Positions 54,480 to 64,000 of a stretch of 64,000 bases of DNA are shown here, piece by piece. The first letter of the stretch is position 1; each line of letters opens with the position of its first letter. Below the pieces are notes generated by a model, which made no database searches, was not told the DNA's origin, and was given only the letters and a program-made list of their open reading frames with translations. This stretch comes from Pelagerythrobacter marensis (GTDB lineage Bacteria; Pseudomonadota; Alphaproteobacteria; Sphingomonadales; Sphingomonadaceae), in the NCBI RefSeq assembly GCF_036700095.1, contig NZ_CP144918.1, forward strand, positions 497,001 to 561,000, written 5' to 3'. Position numbers and translations under genes: made by a program.

Positions 54480-56333
54480 TCATGCCGGCTGCGCATCCGG
54501 TTCGTCGGACGCCGGAGACCGCACTGCCTCCCCCGCCGGCCGGCTTTTGGGCGGGGTGAACGAAATGATCGTGTCGCCCGGCCTCGGGTCGGGCCGCGCG
54601 GCATGGGTGAAGAAGCGCAGCGTTCCTCCCTTGCGCACCAGCAGGAGAAGATGACCCTCCTCCGGCAGCAATTCGCGTGCGTCGTCGAAGTCGAATTCCT
54701 CCGAAAGCTTGGTCTTGCGGAACACCCAGCCTTTGGCCTGGCGTTCGTTCACGTCCGCGACGCCGAAGCCCGATTCGAACAAGGCGCGCCCGCGCAGGGA
54801 CGAAGGGATGGCATGTTTGTCGGCCTCGTCGGCGGCTTCGCCGAGCTGGTACACGGTATCCCGCCCGATCTCGTAAGCGAACTCGTTGCAGACCAGCGTA
54901 TTGTACGCCTCGTTCTCGGTCGCGGCGACGAGGACCTGGAACGGGGAGAGGTCGAGATTGTGTTCGGTCGCCTCGTTCAGGATCTCCCCATGATAATAGG
55001 GCAGCCCCGCCCGCCGGGCGGCCGCCAGGCGTTGCCAGCTGGAATCGACGATCATGACCGGAGTCTTGAGCGACAGCATCTCCTGCGCCAGCGCGATCGT
55101 CCAGGGCGTGCTGCCCACGATCAGCAGTCCCGGGCGACTGGTGCCTTTCACGCCCAGCAGCCGCGCCACGAGGTTGACGGTGAAACCGTGCGCGACGATC
55201 GTCACGACCACCACCGCGAAGCTGAGGCCGATCAGAACCTCGCCATCGGCATAGCCGAGATCGGACAGGCGCAGGGCGAAGAGGCCGGAAATCGCCACCA
55301 GCACGATCCCGCGCGGAGCGATCCAGGCAAGGAACAGCCGCTCGTTCCACGGGACCGAGCTGAACAGCAGGCTGGTCAGGATCGTCAGCGGGCGGACGAG
55401 GAACAGCAGCGCGAGCAGGAACAGCCCGAAGCGCCAGTTGAGATAGCTGAGCTCGCTGTAGTCGAGCGAAGCCGACAGCAGCACGAAAATGCCCGAAACC
55501 AGCAGGACGGCAATGTTCTGCTTGAACGGATGGATCGAGCGGAGGCTGGAGACGTTCATGTTCGCGAGCGCGACGCCCATCACCGTCACGGCGACCAGCC
55601 CGGCTTCGTGCTCGATCTTGTTGCTCAGCACGAAAACGCTGATCACCATCGTCAGCAGGACCGGAACTTTCAGGTACTCCGGGATCAGCCCGCGCGGGAA
55701 CGACCAGGCGACGAAACGCGCGGCGACATAGCCGATTCCGCCCGCCAGGATGGCCGCGATGATCATCGGCGGGACGACCTCGACCACGGTGGCATCGGGC
55801 GCGGCGGCGACCATGCGGAAATATTCGTAGGCGATCACGGCACAGAGCGCCCCGATCGGATCGTTGACGATCGCTTCCCACTTCAGCACCGCCGCGGGGC
55901 GCGGCTGGACATTCGACTGGCGCAGCATCGGCAGGACCACGGTCGGGCCGGTCACCACCAGGATGCCGGCGAACAGGATCGCCACCGGCCAGACAAGGCC
56001 GGCGATGTAATAGCCCGCGAAACTGCCCAGCAGCCATCCGATCGGCACGCCGAACAGCACCAGGCGCCAGACCGCATCGCCGGCATGGCGCAGTTCGCGC
56101 AGATCGAGGCTCAGGCCCCCTTCGAACAGAATGAGCGCGACCCCGATGGCAACCATCGGCTCCAGCAGTTCGCCGAACGCGTGTTCGGGATCGAACAGGC
56201 CGAGCACAGGACCGGCAAGAAAACCTGCCGCCAGCATCAGCACGATGGCCGGCCAACCGGTGCGCCAGGCGACCCATTGTGCGCCGATCCCGAGCACGCC
56301 CACCAGCGCGATGACGAGAGCCTGTTCTTCCAT
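54480..56333 (-). CDS. CPA-family cation:proton antiporter with TrkA-N domain
   Basis: A 617-residue inner-membrane protein. About 12-13 helices cover residues 1-390 (ILFEGGLSLDLRELR, GILVVTGPTVVLPML, EAIVNDPIGALCAVIAYE: the ND acid pair expected for ion exchange), followed by a cytoplasmic TrkA-N nucleotide-binding domain (GLLIVGSTPWTIALAQEM onward) and a C-terminal TrkA-C-like end. It probably exchanges Na+ or K+ for H+ for pH or osmotic control; selectivity cannot be told. It is followed by the lipoprotein gene with overlapping ends. Confidence 0.9.
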   Translation of the reverse strand: MEEQALVIALVGVLGIGAQWVAWRTGWPAIVLMLAAGFLAGPVLGLFDPEHAFGELLEPMVAIGVALILFEGGLSLDLRELRHAGDAVWRLVLFGVPIGWLLGSFAGYYIAGLVWPVAILFAGILVVTGPTVVLPMLRQSNVQPRPAAVLKWEAIVNDPIGALCAVIAYEYFRMVAAAPDATVVEVVPPMIIAAILAGGIGYVAARFVAWSFPRGLIPEYLKVPVLLTMVISVFVLSNKIEHEAGLVAVTVMGVALANMNVSSLRSIHPFKQNIAVLLVSGIFVLLSASLDYSELSYLNWRFGLFLLALLFLVRPLTILTSLLFSSVPWNERLFLAWIAPRGIVLVAISGLFALRLSDLGYADGEVLIGLSFAVVVVTIVAHGFTVNLVARLLGVKGTSRPGLLIVGSTPWTIALAQEMLSLKTPVMIVDSSWQRLAAARRAGLPYYHGEILNEATEHNLDLSPFQVLVAATENEAYNTLVCNEFAYEIGRDTVYQLGEAADEADKHAIPSSLRGRALFESGFGVADVNERQAKGWVFRKTKLSEEFDFDDARELLPEEGHLLLLVRKGGTLRFFTHAARPDPRPGDTIISFTPPKSRPAGEAVRSPASDEPDAQPA

Positions 56334-56396
56334 CTGTCGGAGTGCTCCCCCTCTGCCGCCCTTCGCAAATACGCGCGAAGGGCGGAATCTATCCCG

Positions 56397-56933
56397 TCAA
56401 TCGCCCTCGAACTGCATCAGCGCGTCGACCGCGATCCCGTCGGCGCGCAACCTCTCCGCCCCGCCCAGATCGGGCAGGTCTATCACGAACAGCGCGATCG
56501 GCACACTGGCGCCGGCCTTGCGCAAGAGCGCCGCGGCCGCAAGCGCCGTACCGCCGGTCGCGATCAGATCGTCGACGATGACCACGCTCGTCCCGGCGGC
56601 GATCGCATCGGGATCGACCTCCAGACGGTCGCTGCCGTATTCGAGGGCATAGTCGACCCCGATCGTTGCCGCCGGCAGCTTCCCCGGCTTGCGCACCGGC
56701 ACGAAACCGACGCCCAGTTGCACCGCCACCGCGGCGCCGAAAATGAACCCCCGCGCCTCCATGCCTGCGATCGCTTGCGCTCCCGCGCTCCGCGCCCGGC
56801 CGGCCAGATGCCCGACTGCCGCCGCAAAGCCGGCGCCATGGCCGATCAGAGTGGTTATATCGCGGAACTGCACGCCGGGCGCGGGGAAGTCCGGCACGGT
56901 TCGGACGATGGCCTTGAGATCCGCAAGCGTCAT
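56397..56933 (-). CDS. apt: Adenine phosphoribosyltransferase
   Basis: A 178-residue purine salvage enzyme that makes AMP from adenine and PRPP. PRPP loop VVIVDDLIATGGT is intact, and the N-terminal FPAPGVQFRDITTLI and GMEARGFIFGAAVA are APT signatures. Standard length. It lies 74 bases after petC on the same strand; apt next to the bc1 operon is a recurrent arrangement in sphingomonads (recalled). Confidence 0.95.
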   Translation of the reverse strand: MTLADLKAIVRTVPDFPAPGVQFRDITTLIGHGAGFAAAVGHLAGRARSAGAQAIAGMEARGFIFGAAVAVQLGVGFVPVRKPGKLPAATIGVDYALEYGSDRLEVDPDAIAAGTSVVIVDDLIATGGTALAAAALLRKAGASVPIALFVIDLPDLGGAERLRADGIAVDALMQFEGD

Positions 56934-57007
56934 CGCTCATATCCGACGCAAAAGCCCCCTCGCATCGCTGCCGATGGAGGGGGGCATTCTGCGCGTCGCA
57001 AACCGTG

Positions 57008-57868
57008 TCAGCCGTGTTCGCGTTTCGGCGAAACGCTGGACCAGACCTGCTTCTTGGCGAAGAAGGCCAGGATCGTGGCGAAGATCAGGAAGCCGAGCAC
57101 CGGCCACCCCGTCTGGCGGCGTTCCACCATCTTGGGCTCTGCCGTCCAGGTGAGGAACGCGGCCACGTCGGCGCTCATCTGCCGGATCGTCGGCTCGGGA
57201 TTCCCCTCGGCATAAGTCACCTGGCCATCCGCCGTGATCGGCGGCGCCATCGCGAGGTTGAGATTGGGGAAATACCGGTTGAAATGCAGGCCCGCCGGCG
57301 TTTCGAAGTCGGGGAATTCCGCCTTCAGCTCGTCGGGGATCGGTCCGTAGCCGGTCAACAGCGAATAGACGTATTCCGGCCCGTGATGACGCGCCTTGGT
57401 CATCAGCGAAAGATCGGGCGGAATCGCATTGTTGTTGGCCGCGGCAGCCGCAACCGCATTGGGATAGGGCGAGGGGAAATAGTCGGTCGGCAGGCCCGGG
57501 CGAAAGGTCTCTTCGCCGGTGTCCGGGTTGATGCCCGGCACCTGGTAGCTGGCCGCCTCGGCCTTGATCTGGCCTTCGGTGTAACCCAGCCCCGCAAGAT
57601 CGCGGAAGGCGACGTACTTGAGGCTGTGGCAGGCGGCGCAGACTTCCTTGTAGACCTGATAACCGCGCTGGAGCTGCGCCATGTCCCAGGTGCCGAAGGG
57701 CCCGTCGTGCTGGAAGCCGCCCTCGGGCCCATGGGGCGCGAGATGGAATTCGTGCTCGGCAGTGTGCTGGGCCTCTTCGGTCGCCCAGGTGTAGGCGCCG
57801 GTGACGAAGGCCAGCAGCACCACGATGCTGAAGCCGAGACCGACGAGGATTGCGATAGGCCGGATCAT
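57008..57868 (-). CDS. petC: Cytochrome c1 of the bc1 complex
   Basis: A 286-residue c-type cytochrome of complex III. The N-terminal helix (about 5-24) acts as signal anchor; heme is bound by C77, C80 and H81 (CAACH), and the methionine ligand is in NLAMAPPI. A C-terminal membrane helix (about 257-276, PVLGFLIFATILAFFAKKQ) anchors it. It passes electrons from the Rieske protein to soluble or membrane cytochrome c. Third gene of petA-petB-petC. Confidence 0.96.
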   Translation of the reverse strand: MIRPIAILVGLGFSIVVLLAFVTGAYTWATEEAQHTAEHEFHLAPHGPEGGFQHDGPFGTWDMAQLQRGYQVYKEVCAACHSLKYVAFRDLAGLGYTEGQIKAEAASYQVPGINPDTGEETFRPGLPTDYFPSPYPNAVAAAAANNNAIPPDLSLMTKARHHGPEYVYSLLTGYGPIPDELKAEFPDFETPAGLHFNRYFPNLNLAMAPPITADGQVTYAEGNPEPTIRQMSADVAAFLTWTAEPKMVERRQTGWPVLGFLIFATILAFFAKKQVWSSVSPKREHG

Positions 57869-57895
57869 TGTGCGTCTCTTTCTCTCGTCCTCAAC

Positions 57896-59188
57896 TCAGG
57901 TCGCGGGCGTCGTGTTTTCGCCGAGCACGGCCTTCTTGTCCGACCCCAGCACGGCTTCGGTGATCGAGTAGGGCAGCGGCTCGGGCTTCTCGAACGAGGA
58001 GACGAGCGGCAGGATCACGAGGAAGTGCAGGAAGTAGTACGCGGTCGCGATCTGGCTCAGCATGACGTAGGGCTCTTCCGCCGGGGCGCCGCCGCAATAG
58101 AACAGCACCGCCATCGCCGGGATCAGCCCGAACCAGAAGAACTTGCGGAACAGCGGGCGATAGTGGCCGCTGCGCACCGGCGAACGGTCGAGCCAGGGCA
58201 GGAAGAACCACAGCAGGATCGCGGCGAACATCGCGATCACGCCCCACAGCTTCGCCGGCAGGATGAAGTCCATCGTGAAGGCGCGCAGGATCGCGTAGAA
58301 CGGCCAGAAGTACCATTCGGGAACGATATGCGCCGGGGTCGAGAGCGGGTTCGCCTCGATATAGTTGTCCGGGTGGCCCAGGGCATTGGGCAGGAAGAAC
58401 ACCATGATCGCGAACAGGACCAGGATCACGCCCAGCCCGAAACCGTCCTTCGCCGTGTAGTACGGGTGGAAGGGCACGGTGTCGCTCTCGCTCTTCACCT
58501 CGACCCCGGTGGGGTTCGACGATCCGGGAATGTGCAGCGCCCAGATGTGCAGGATGACGACGCCCGCAATCACGAAAGGCAGCAGGAAGTGCAGCGAGAA
58601 GAAGCGGTTGAGCGCCGCGTCGTCGGGCGCATAACCGCCCAGCAGCCAGACCTGCAGCGGCTCGCCGACCACGGGGATCGCGCCGAACAGGCCGGTGATG
58701 ACCTTCGCGCCCCAGAAGCTCATCTGGCCCCAGGGGAGCACGTAACCCATGAACGCGGTCGCCATCATCAGCAGGAAGATGACCACGCCCAGCAGCCACA
58801 CCATCTCGCGCGGCGCCTTGTACGAGGAGTAGTAGAACCCGCGGAAGATATGCAGGTAGATGACGATGAAGAAGAAGCTCGCACCGTTGGCGTGGGCATA
58901 GCGCATCAGCCAGCCCCAGTTCACGTCGCGCATGATGTGCTCGACTTTGCCGAAGGCGACGGTCGCGTCCGATGCATAGTGCATCGCCAGCACGATCCCG
59001 GTGACGATCTGCAGCACGAGGAAGAACCCGGCCAGAACGCCGAAATTCCACATGTAGTTGAGATTGCGCGGCACCGGATAGCCGGCGCCGACGGCGTTGT
59101 AGACGAGCCGCGGCAGAGGCAGTTTCTCGTCGAAGAATTTCATGACCGGGTTGGTCGGCGTATATTCCTTCGCCCAGGGGAAGCTCAT
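57896..59188 (-). CDS. petB: Cytochrome b of the bc1 complex
   Basis: A 430-residue membrane protein with about eight helices. Heme-ligand histidine pairs lie in the second and fourth helices ([17 protein letters not shown]...[19 protein letters not shown] and [20 protein letters not shown]), and the Qo-site [14 protein letters not shown] motif is present. It carries out quinol oxidation and quinone reduction in the proton-pumping Q cycle. It overlaps no neighbours but is 17 bases from petA and 27 from petC. Confidence 0.97.
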   Translation of the reverse strand: MSFPWAKEYTPTNPVMKFFDEKLPLPRLVYNAVGAGYPVPRNLNYMWNFGVLAGFFLVLQIVTGIVLAMHYASDATVAFGKVEHIMRDVNWGWLMRYAHANGASFFFIVIYLHIFRGFYYSSYKAPREMVWLLGVVIFLLMMATAFMGYVLPWGQMSFWGAKVITGLFGAIPVVGEPLQVWLLGGYAPDDAALNRFFSLHFLLPFVIAGVVILHIWALHIPGSSNPTGVEVKSESDTVPFHPYYTAKDGFGLGVILVLFAIMVFFLPNALGHPDNYIEANPLSTPAHIVPEWYFWPFYAILRAFTMDFILPAKLWGVIAMFAAILLWFFLPWLDRSPVRSGHYRPLFRKFFWFGLIPAMAVLFYCGGAPAEEPYVMLSQIATAYYFLHFLVILPLVSSFEKPEPLPYSITEAVLGSDKKAVLGENTTPAT

Positions 59189-59205
59189 TTTCTGTCTCTC
59201 GCTCC

Positions 59206-59793
59206 TCAGCCGACGCGAATCACGGTGTCGGACGTGAACTCGTATTCCGGCACTTCGAGATTGGTCGGTGCCGGACCTTTGCGGATGCGCGCGGCCGTGT
59301 CGTAGTGCGAGCCGTGGCAGGGGCAGAAATAGCCGCCGAATTCACCCTTGTTCTCGCCTTCCGCCGCGCCCAGCGGCACGCAGCCCAGATGGGTGCACAC
59401 GCCCATCGTCACGAGCACGTCCTCGTGCCCTTCCTTGGTCCGTTCCTGCAGGGTCTGCGGGTCGCGCAGCGAACTGACGTCGACCGCGTTGGCTGCCGCG
59501 ATTTCCTTCGCCGTAAGGCGGCGCACGAACAGCGGCTGCTTGCGGAAAACCGCCTTGATCGACTGGCCCGGCTCGATCGCCGAAACGTCGACCTCGGTCG
59601 TGCTTTCGGCAAGGACGTCGGCCGAAGGCGCCATCTGGCTGATCAGCGGATAGAGAACCGCAACCCCGCCGAAACCCGCGGCGCTGACCGCCGCAATGTT
59701 GATGAAATCGCGCCGGTGCACCCCATCGCCATGCCCCGCATCGTGCGGATCGGCGACGGCTTCGGGTGTCGCGGCGCCAGTCGTATCAGCCAT
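59206..59793 (-). CDS. petA: Rieske iron-sulfur subunit of the bc1 complex
   Basis: A 195-residue Rieske protein. The N-terminus bears a twin-arginine motif RRDFI (27-31) and one membrane helix (about 36-53); the 2Fe-2S cluster is bound by C133, H135 (CTHLGC), C157 and H160 (CPCHGS), with C138 and C159 as the disulfide pair. First gene of the operon. The start at 59793 has an AAGG site; a longer frame to 59877 is not supported. Confidence 0.97.
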   Translation of the reverse strand: MADTTGAATPEAVADPHDAGHGDGVHRRDFINIAAVSAAGFGGVAVLYPLISQMAPSADVLAESTTEVDVSAIEPGQSIKAVFRKQPLFVRRLTAKEIAAANAVDVSSLRDPQTLQERTKEGHEDVLVTMGVCTHLGCVPLGAAEGENKGEFGGYFCPCHGSHYDTAARIRKGPAPTNLEVPEYEFTSDTVIRVG

Positions 59794-59970
59794 CAGTTCT
59801 GCCTTAGTTCCGACGTGTCTTGCCCTGATCCGGCCCGCTGCCGGCGGGGAGGACCCCCACACGACCGTCATCCGCACACATGCGGACGAGGCCCCCTGCG
59901 GAGCCGGTTTGGGCGGCCTGTAGACGCGAAAGCCACCGCTGCCAACCGCCTTTTTCCAACGATGGAAAGC

Positions 59971-60723
59971 CTATGCGGACAACCCGACCAGCGAGATCAG
60001 GCGCCCGTAATTCGGCTCCCCCCGGTGTGTGGCCCGGCGAAACGAATAGAAAAGCTCCGGCTCCGCATAAGTGTCGCGGCAAAGAGCCTCGACCCGTTCC
60101 ACACCCGCCGAGCGCAATCGCATGGCGGCATAGGCGGGCAGGTCGAACTGCCAGTGGCCAGGCCGGCCCGGTACGAAAAAGCGGCTTTCGCGGCTACCGA
60201 AACGGGCGCGGAACCCGTCGTCCACTTCGTAGCTTTGCTGCATGATGCAGGGCCCGATCGCCGCCGCGATTGCGGAGCGGTCCGCCCCCAGCGCGACCAT
60301 CGCCTCGACCGTATTTTCCAGCACGCCGGCCTGCGCGCCGCGCCAACCGGCATGGGCGGCGCCCACCACCCCGGCCGCGCGATCGGCCAGCAGGACCGGC
60401 GCGCAATCGGCGGTGACGATGCCGAGCAGAAGGCCCGGCCGGCCAGTCACCAGGGCATCGGCCCTGGGGCGCTCTTCTTCAGGCCAGGGATCGTCCACGA
60501 CCACGACATCGGACGAGTGGACCTGGTGCAAGCCGACCAGCCGCGCCCCGGGCAGGACCGCTTCGGCGGCCAGCTGCCGGTTCCGCCGCACCGCCGCCGG
60601 ATCGTCGTCGGCGCCGAAACCGCATTGCAGCCCGGCCACCGCGCCGCCCGAAACGCCGCCCCGCCGGGTCATGAATCCGTGCGGCACCCCTTCGAGCGCG
60701 CCTGCCGAAAGCGCCTCAACCAA
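59971..60723 (-). CDS. pgeF: Polyphenol oxidase / purine nucleoside phosphorylase family (laccase-domain) protein
   Basis: A 250-residue multicopper-like YfiH/PgeF protein. Metal-site regions LHQVHSSD, TADCAPVLL and AHAGWRGAQAGV are conserved. Family members act on adenosine/inosine or remove L-Ser from peptidoglycan precursors, so the 'laccase' label may mislead. Start chosen as TTG at 60723 (VEALSAGALEGVPHGF follows), overlapping the pepN stop by 8 bases; an ATG start in the family position is missing. Co-transcribed with pepN. Confidence 0.85.
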   Translation of the reverse strand: MVEALSAGALEGVPHGFMTRRGGVSGGAVAGLQCGFGADDDPAAVRRNRQLAAEAVLPGARLVGLHQVHSSDVVVVDDPWPEEERPRADALVTGRPGLLLGIVTADCAPVLLADRAAGVVGAAHAGWRGAQAGVLENTVEAMVALGADRSAIAAAIGPCIMQQSYEVDDGFRARFGSRESRFFVPGRPGHWQFDLPAYAAMRLRSAGVERVEALCRDTYAEPELFYSFRRATHRGEPNYGRLISLVGLSA

Positions 60724-63370
60724 GCGAGCGCCCCACCTGCTCGCGCGTGTCCCGCGAAAGACCGGGCGCAGCGGCAATCCGTTCCAGCTCCGCGCGCATC
60801 AGCGCCGCACGCTTCGGCTCGATCCGGCGCCAGCGGCCGAGTGGTGCGACGAAGCGCGCCGCGGTCTGCGCGTTGATCGGATCGAGATCGAGGATCAGAT
60901 CCGCGATCAGGCGATAGCCTTCGCCGCTCGGCGCGTGGAAGGCGTGGGGATTGCCGGCAAAGGCCATGTAGAGCGCACGCACGCGATTGGGGTTGCGCAG
61001 GGTGAAATCTGCGTGCTCGCGCAAGGCCTTGACGTGTTCGATCGCTGCCGGATGGAGCGACATGGCCTGGAGGCTGAACCACTTGTCGATCGCCAGCGCA
61101 TTGCCCTCGTAACGGCGATAGAAATCGATCAGCCGGTCGGTTCGCGCCGCGCTGTCGAGCCCGCACAGCACCATCAGCGCGCCCTGGCGGTCGGTCATGT
61201 TGTCGGCCGCATCGTATTGTTGCGCCGCCAGCTCCGACGCCGCATCGGGATCGCCGGCGGCAAGGTATGACAGCGCGAGCGTCTTGACCTTGCGCGCACC
61301 CCGCGCGCCCCGGTCGAGGCTGTAGGGGACCGCGCTTGCCCTGGCGTGCAGGGCGCGCAGACGGTCGCCGAGTTCGCCGGCCAGCCAGCGCTTCAACCCT
61401 TCGCGCTCGCGATGGATGCGGCCGGGATCGGCGACCAGCATCTGTTCGGCGAGGTAGGTCTCGCCCGGCAGGACCATGAGTTCGCCGCGCATCGTATCGT
61501 CCAGCCGATCGTCGTCGAGCACGGCGGCGAGGGCCTGCGCAATGGCATCCTGCCCCTGCCCGCGGCCCTTCGCGTCGAGCCCTTCGCCCGCTGCGGCGAC
61601 CAGGTGGCCGACGACGAGTTCCTGCATCGCCTCCGCCCGGGCGAAGGCGTCGTCATCATGGGCGGCGAGGAACACCAGGTCGTCGCGCGGCACCTGGCGT
61701 TCGATCGAAACCGGGGCCGAGAAGCCCCTGTTGATCGAAAGCACGGGCGGGGTGGAGAAGCCGGCGAAGGCGATCGTCGTCTCTTCGTCTTCCAGAACGA
61801 CCAGTTCCTCTCCGCGATGGGCGCCGGTCTCGCGATCGAACAGCGCCAGGCGCAACGGGATCGGCATCGGCTGCTTGGCCGGCTGGCCCGGCGTCGGGGG
61901 CACATACTGGCGCAAGGTCAGGGTCGCGGTCTCGCCCCGGTGCTCAAGCTCGGCCGAGACCTTGGGCGTGCCCGCCTGCGAATACCAGCGGCGGAACAGG
62001 CCGAGGTCCAGGCCGGCGCCGTCTTCCATCGCCTTGATGAAATCCTCGCACGTCGCCGCTTCGCCGTCGTGGCGATCGAAGTAGAGATCGGTCCCCGCGC
62101 GGAACGCCTCGGGGCCGGCCATCGTGCGCATCATGCGGATGACTTCGGCACCTTTGTTGTAGACGGTCGCGGTGTAGAAGTTCGAAATCTCGCGAAAGCT
62201 GTCGGGCCGGATGGGATGGGCCAGCGGGCCCGAATCCTCGGGGAACTGGACCGAGCGAAGGACGCGCACGTCCTCGATCCGCTTGACCGCCTCGCCCTGA
62301 AGATCCTGGCTGAAAAGCTGGTCGCGCAGAACGGTGAAACCTTCCTTGAGCGACAGCTGGAACCAGTCGCGGCAAGTCACCCGGTTACCCGACCAGTTGT
62401 GGAAGTATTCGTGCCCGATGATCCCCTCGATCGCGTCGTAATCGCCATCGGTCGCGGTTTCCGGGTCGGCCAGAACATATTTCGTGTTGAAGATGTTGAG
62501 GCCCTTGTTCTCCATCGCACCCATGTTGAAATCGCCCACGGCGACGATGTTGAACTGATCGAGATCGTATTCGCGCCCGAACGTCTCCTCGTCCCATTTC
62601 ATCGCTCGCTTGAGCGATTCCATCGCGTGTTCGGTGCGCGGCAGGTCCTCTTCGCGCACCCAGACGTTCAGCGCGACCTTGCGCCCGCTCATCGTGGTGA
62701 ATTCATCCGACCGGGCGACGAGATCGCCTGCCACGAGCGCGAAAAGATAGCTAGGCTTGGGCCAGGGATCGTGCCATTCGGCCCAGTGCCGGCCATCGCT
62801 CGCCTCGCCTTCGGCCACTTTGTTGCCGTTGGACAGCAGCACGGGGAACTGCGCCCGCGGCCCTTCCATCCGCACCCTGTAGGTCGAGAGGACGTCGGGC
62901 CGGTCGGGGAAGAACGCAATGCGGCGAAACCCTTCGGCCTCGCACTGCGTGCACAGCATGCCGTTGGAGGCATAGAGCCCCATCAGCTGCGAATTGGCCG
63001 AAGGATTGACCCCGGTCTCGATCGCGATTTCGTGCGCGTCGCCCGAAAGGGGCAGGATCAGGTCGCCTTCGTCCATCGTCCAGCCATCGGTCGGCGTGCC
63101 GTCGATCGCGACCGACAGCGGCTCCAGCCCGTCGCCGTGCAGACGGATCGTGTCGGCCCGGTCGCCGCGGGCATTGCGCGCCACGGTAAGCCTGGCCTTC
63201 ACCCGCGTCCACTCGAGGCCGAGATCGAAATCGAGCGCGATTTCCGGGACCAGCCAGGGGAAAGGGCGGTAATCCTCGCGCCGGATCAACGGCGGTTCCT
63301 TCGGTTCGGGAGCCGCATCGGCCATTTCGGGATTGTCGTCCGGGGTGGTGGGGTCTGTTCGAATATCCAT
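60716..63370 (-). CDS. pepN: Aminopeptidase N
   Basis: An 884-residue M1 zinc metallopeptidase that removes N-terminal residues from peptides. The zinc site is HEYFH (H320, H324) with E343, 18 residues after H324, and the substrate exopeptidase motif GAMEN (in GDFNMGAMENKG) is present. The C-terminal helical bundle is complete. Cytoplasmic. It is preceded on the same strand by no gene within 50 bases; the divergent epimerase gene starts 54 bases upstream. Confidence 0.95.
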   Translation of the reverse strand: MDIRTDPTTPDDNPEMADAAPEPKEPPLIRREDYRPFPWLVPEIALDFDLGLEWTRVKARLTVARNARGDRADTIRLHGDGLEPLSVAIDGTPTDGWTMDEGDLILPLSGDAHEIAIETGVNPSANSQLMGLYASNGMLCTQCEAEGFRRIAFFPDRPDVLSTYRVRMEGPRAQFPVLLSNGNKVAEGEASDGRHWAEWHDPWPKPSYLFALVAGDLVARSDEFTTMSGRKVALNVWVREEDLPRTEHAMESLKRAMKWDEETFGREYDLDQFNIVAVGDFNMGAMENKGLNIFNTKYVLADPETATDGDYDAIEGIIGHEYFHNWSGNRVTCRDWFQLSLKEGFTVLRDQLFSQDLQGEAVKRIEDVRVLRSVQFPEDSGPLAHPIRPDSFREISNFYTATVYNKGAEVIRMMRTMAGPEAFRAGTDLYFDRHDGEAATCEDFIKAMEDGAGLDLGLFRRWYSQAGTPKVSAELEHRGETATLTLRQYVPPTPGQPAKQPMPIPLRLALFDRETGAHRGEELVVLEDEETTIAFAGFSTPPVLSINRGFSAPVSIERQVPRDDLVFLAAHDDDAFARAEAMQELVVGHLVAAAGEGLDAKGRGQGQDAIAQALAAVLDDDRLDDTMRGELMVLPGETYLAEQMLVADPGRIHREREGLKRWLAGELGDRLRALHARASAVPYSLDRGARGARKVKTLALSYLAAGDPDAASELAAQQYDAADNMTDRQGALMVLCGLDSAARTDRLIDFYRRYEGNALAIDKWFSLQAMSLHPAAIEHVKALREHADFTLRNPNRVRALYMAFAGNPHAFHAPSGEGYRLIADLILDLDPINAQTAARFVAPLGRWRRIEPKRAALMRAELERIAAAPGLSRDTREQVGRSLG

Positions 63371-63424
63371 GGTTTGCAGCTTCTAGGTCCTTTCGCTTGC
63401 GCGTCCATCGGATAGAACGCGGAT

Positions 63425-64000
63425 ATGCGCACAATGTTCATCTTCGGCATGGGCTACGCCGCCAGCCGCGTCGCCCGCACGCTGTCCGCGCGGGGCTGGG
63501 CTGTTACCGGGACCGGGCGGCACGGCGATATCGCCTTCGACGACGCGGAGGCCGTGCACGCCGCGCTCGCGCGGGCCGACCACGTGCTGTCGTCGGTCCC
63601 GCCCGACCGCGCGAGCGGCGAGGACCCGGTTCTGACGCGATACGGCCAGCAGCTTGGAGCGGACGGCGGCCGGTGGACCGGATACTTGTCGTCCACCGGG
63701 GTCTATGGCGACACGGGCGGGGCCTGGGTCGATGAAAGCGCGCCGGTCGGCACCGGGCGGCGAGCGGCCCGCGCGGCCGCCGATGCGCTATGGCTGGAAC
63801 GGGGTGCGCGCGTTTTCCGCCTGCCCGGAATCTACGGCCCCGGGCGCAGCGCGCTCGACCGTGTTCGCGAGGGCAAGGCGCACCGGATCGACCTCGGCCC
63901 CGGCGCGCCGGACCAGGTGTTCAGCCGCGTGCATGTGGACGATATCGTGTCCGGCGTGCTCGCCGCGCTGGAGGCGCCGGCAGGGGCATACAATCTCGCC
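63425..64000 (+). CDS. SDR/NAD-dependent epimerase-like protein (3' end outside window)
   Basis: 192 residues are visible and the frame runs off the right edge. The N-terminal cofactor motif FIFGMGYAASRVA, SSTGVYGDTGG and RLPGIYGPGRSALD place it in the atypical SDR/YeeZ group, whose substrates are unknown. The start at 63425 begins the dinucleotide fold at once. Divergent from pepN. Confidence 0.82.
   Translation, partial: MRTMFIFGMGYAASRVARTLSARGWAVTGTGRHGDIAFDDAEAVHAALARADHVLSSVPPDRASGEDPVLTRYGQQLGADGGRWTGYLSSTGVYGDTGGAWVDESAPVGTGRRAARAAADALWLERGARVFRLPGIYGPGRSALDRVREGKAHRIDLGPGAPDQVFSRVHVDDIVSGVLAALEAPAGAYNLA

Overview
The window is a 64 kb, GC-rich (roughly two thirds G+C), densely coded stretch of alphaproteobacterial core chromosome. 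It most resembles a member of the Sphingomonadales, probably Erythrobacteraceae. The signs are MipZ for division-site control, a cytochrome bc1 operon petABC, fused CysNC, an OmpA porin with a long polyproline linker, tonB-exbB-exbD-exbD, a tandem cold-shock-domain protein and the tail end of a gene transfer agent (GTA) cluster. The lineage is inferred from gene content and order; no 16S rRNA gene is present.

Layout. 1-5.9 kb: the 3' end of a GTA tail module (distal tail, hub, NlpC/P60 peptidase, baseplate protein, DUF2793 protein), entering from the left edge. 6-7.8 kb: OmpA porin and a lipoprotein Cu/Zn superoxide dismutase. 7.8-14.6 kb, minus strand: MFS transporter, queC, a small secreted protein, hslO-argF-argD and a cold-shock protein. 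14.9-19.3 kb: TerC, a small phosphatase-like protein, an M20 amidohydrolase and a GMC oxidoreductase. 19.5-21.3 kb: glnK-amtB behind a consensus sigma-54 promoter. 21.4-30.4 kb, minus strand: an EEP hydrolase, a PNPOx-like protein, prfC, pheST with an SDR gene, an AraC regulator and rpmI-rplT. 30.6-38.5 kb: an alkaline-phosphatase-superfamily membrane protein, hisN, prs, glpX, hom and two small secreted proteins. 38.8-42 kb: tonB-exbB-exbD-exbD followed by a third, damaged exbD. 42-50 kb: an Lhr-like helicase, a BON protein, a DUF2059 protein, a phosphomannomutase, a J-domain protein, mipZ, panC and tRNA-Gly. 50.3-53.9 kb: cysD-cysNC-cysQ sulfate activation. 53.9-64 kb: an OmpA-like lipoprotein, a cation/proton antiporter, apt, petCBA, pgeF, pepN and a partial NAD-dependent epimerase.

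Functional themes are nitrogen sensing and ammonium uptake (glnK-amtB), arginine, threonine/methionine, histidine and pantothenate biosynthesis, sulfate activation with PAP recycling, respiration through complex III, and TonB-dependent outer-membrane energisation. Apart from the GTA module the window is chromosomal housekeeping. I see no transposase, integrase, CRISPR array or defence island.

The most interesting items are the unusual domain layout of the GTA tail proteins, a third exbD that lacks any usual start codon and its essential aspartate, an exact sigma-54 promoter, an EcfG-type stress promoter match before ompA, a REP-like palindromic element between prs and glpX, and several strong intergenic hairpins inside operons.
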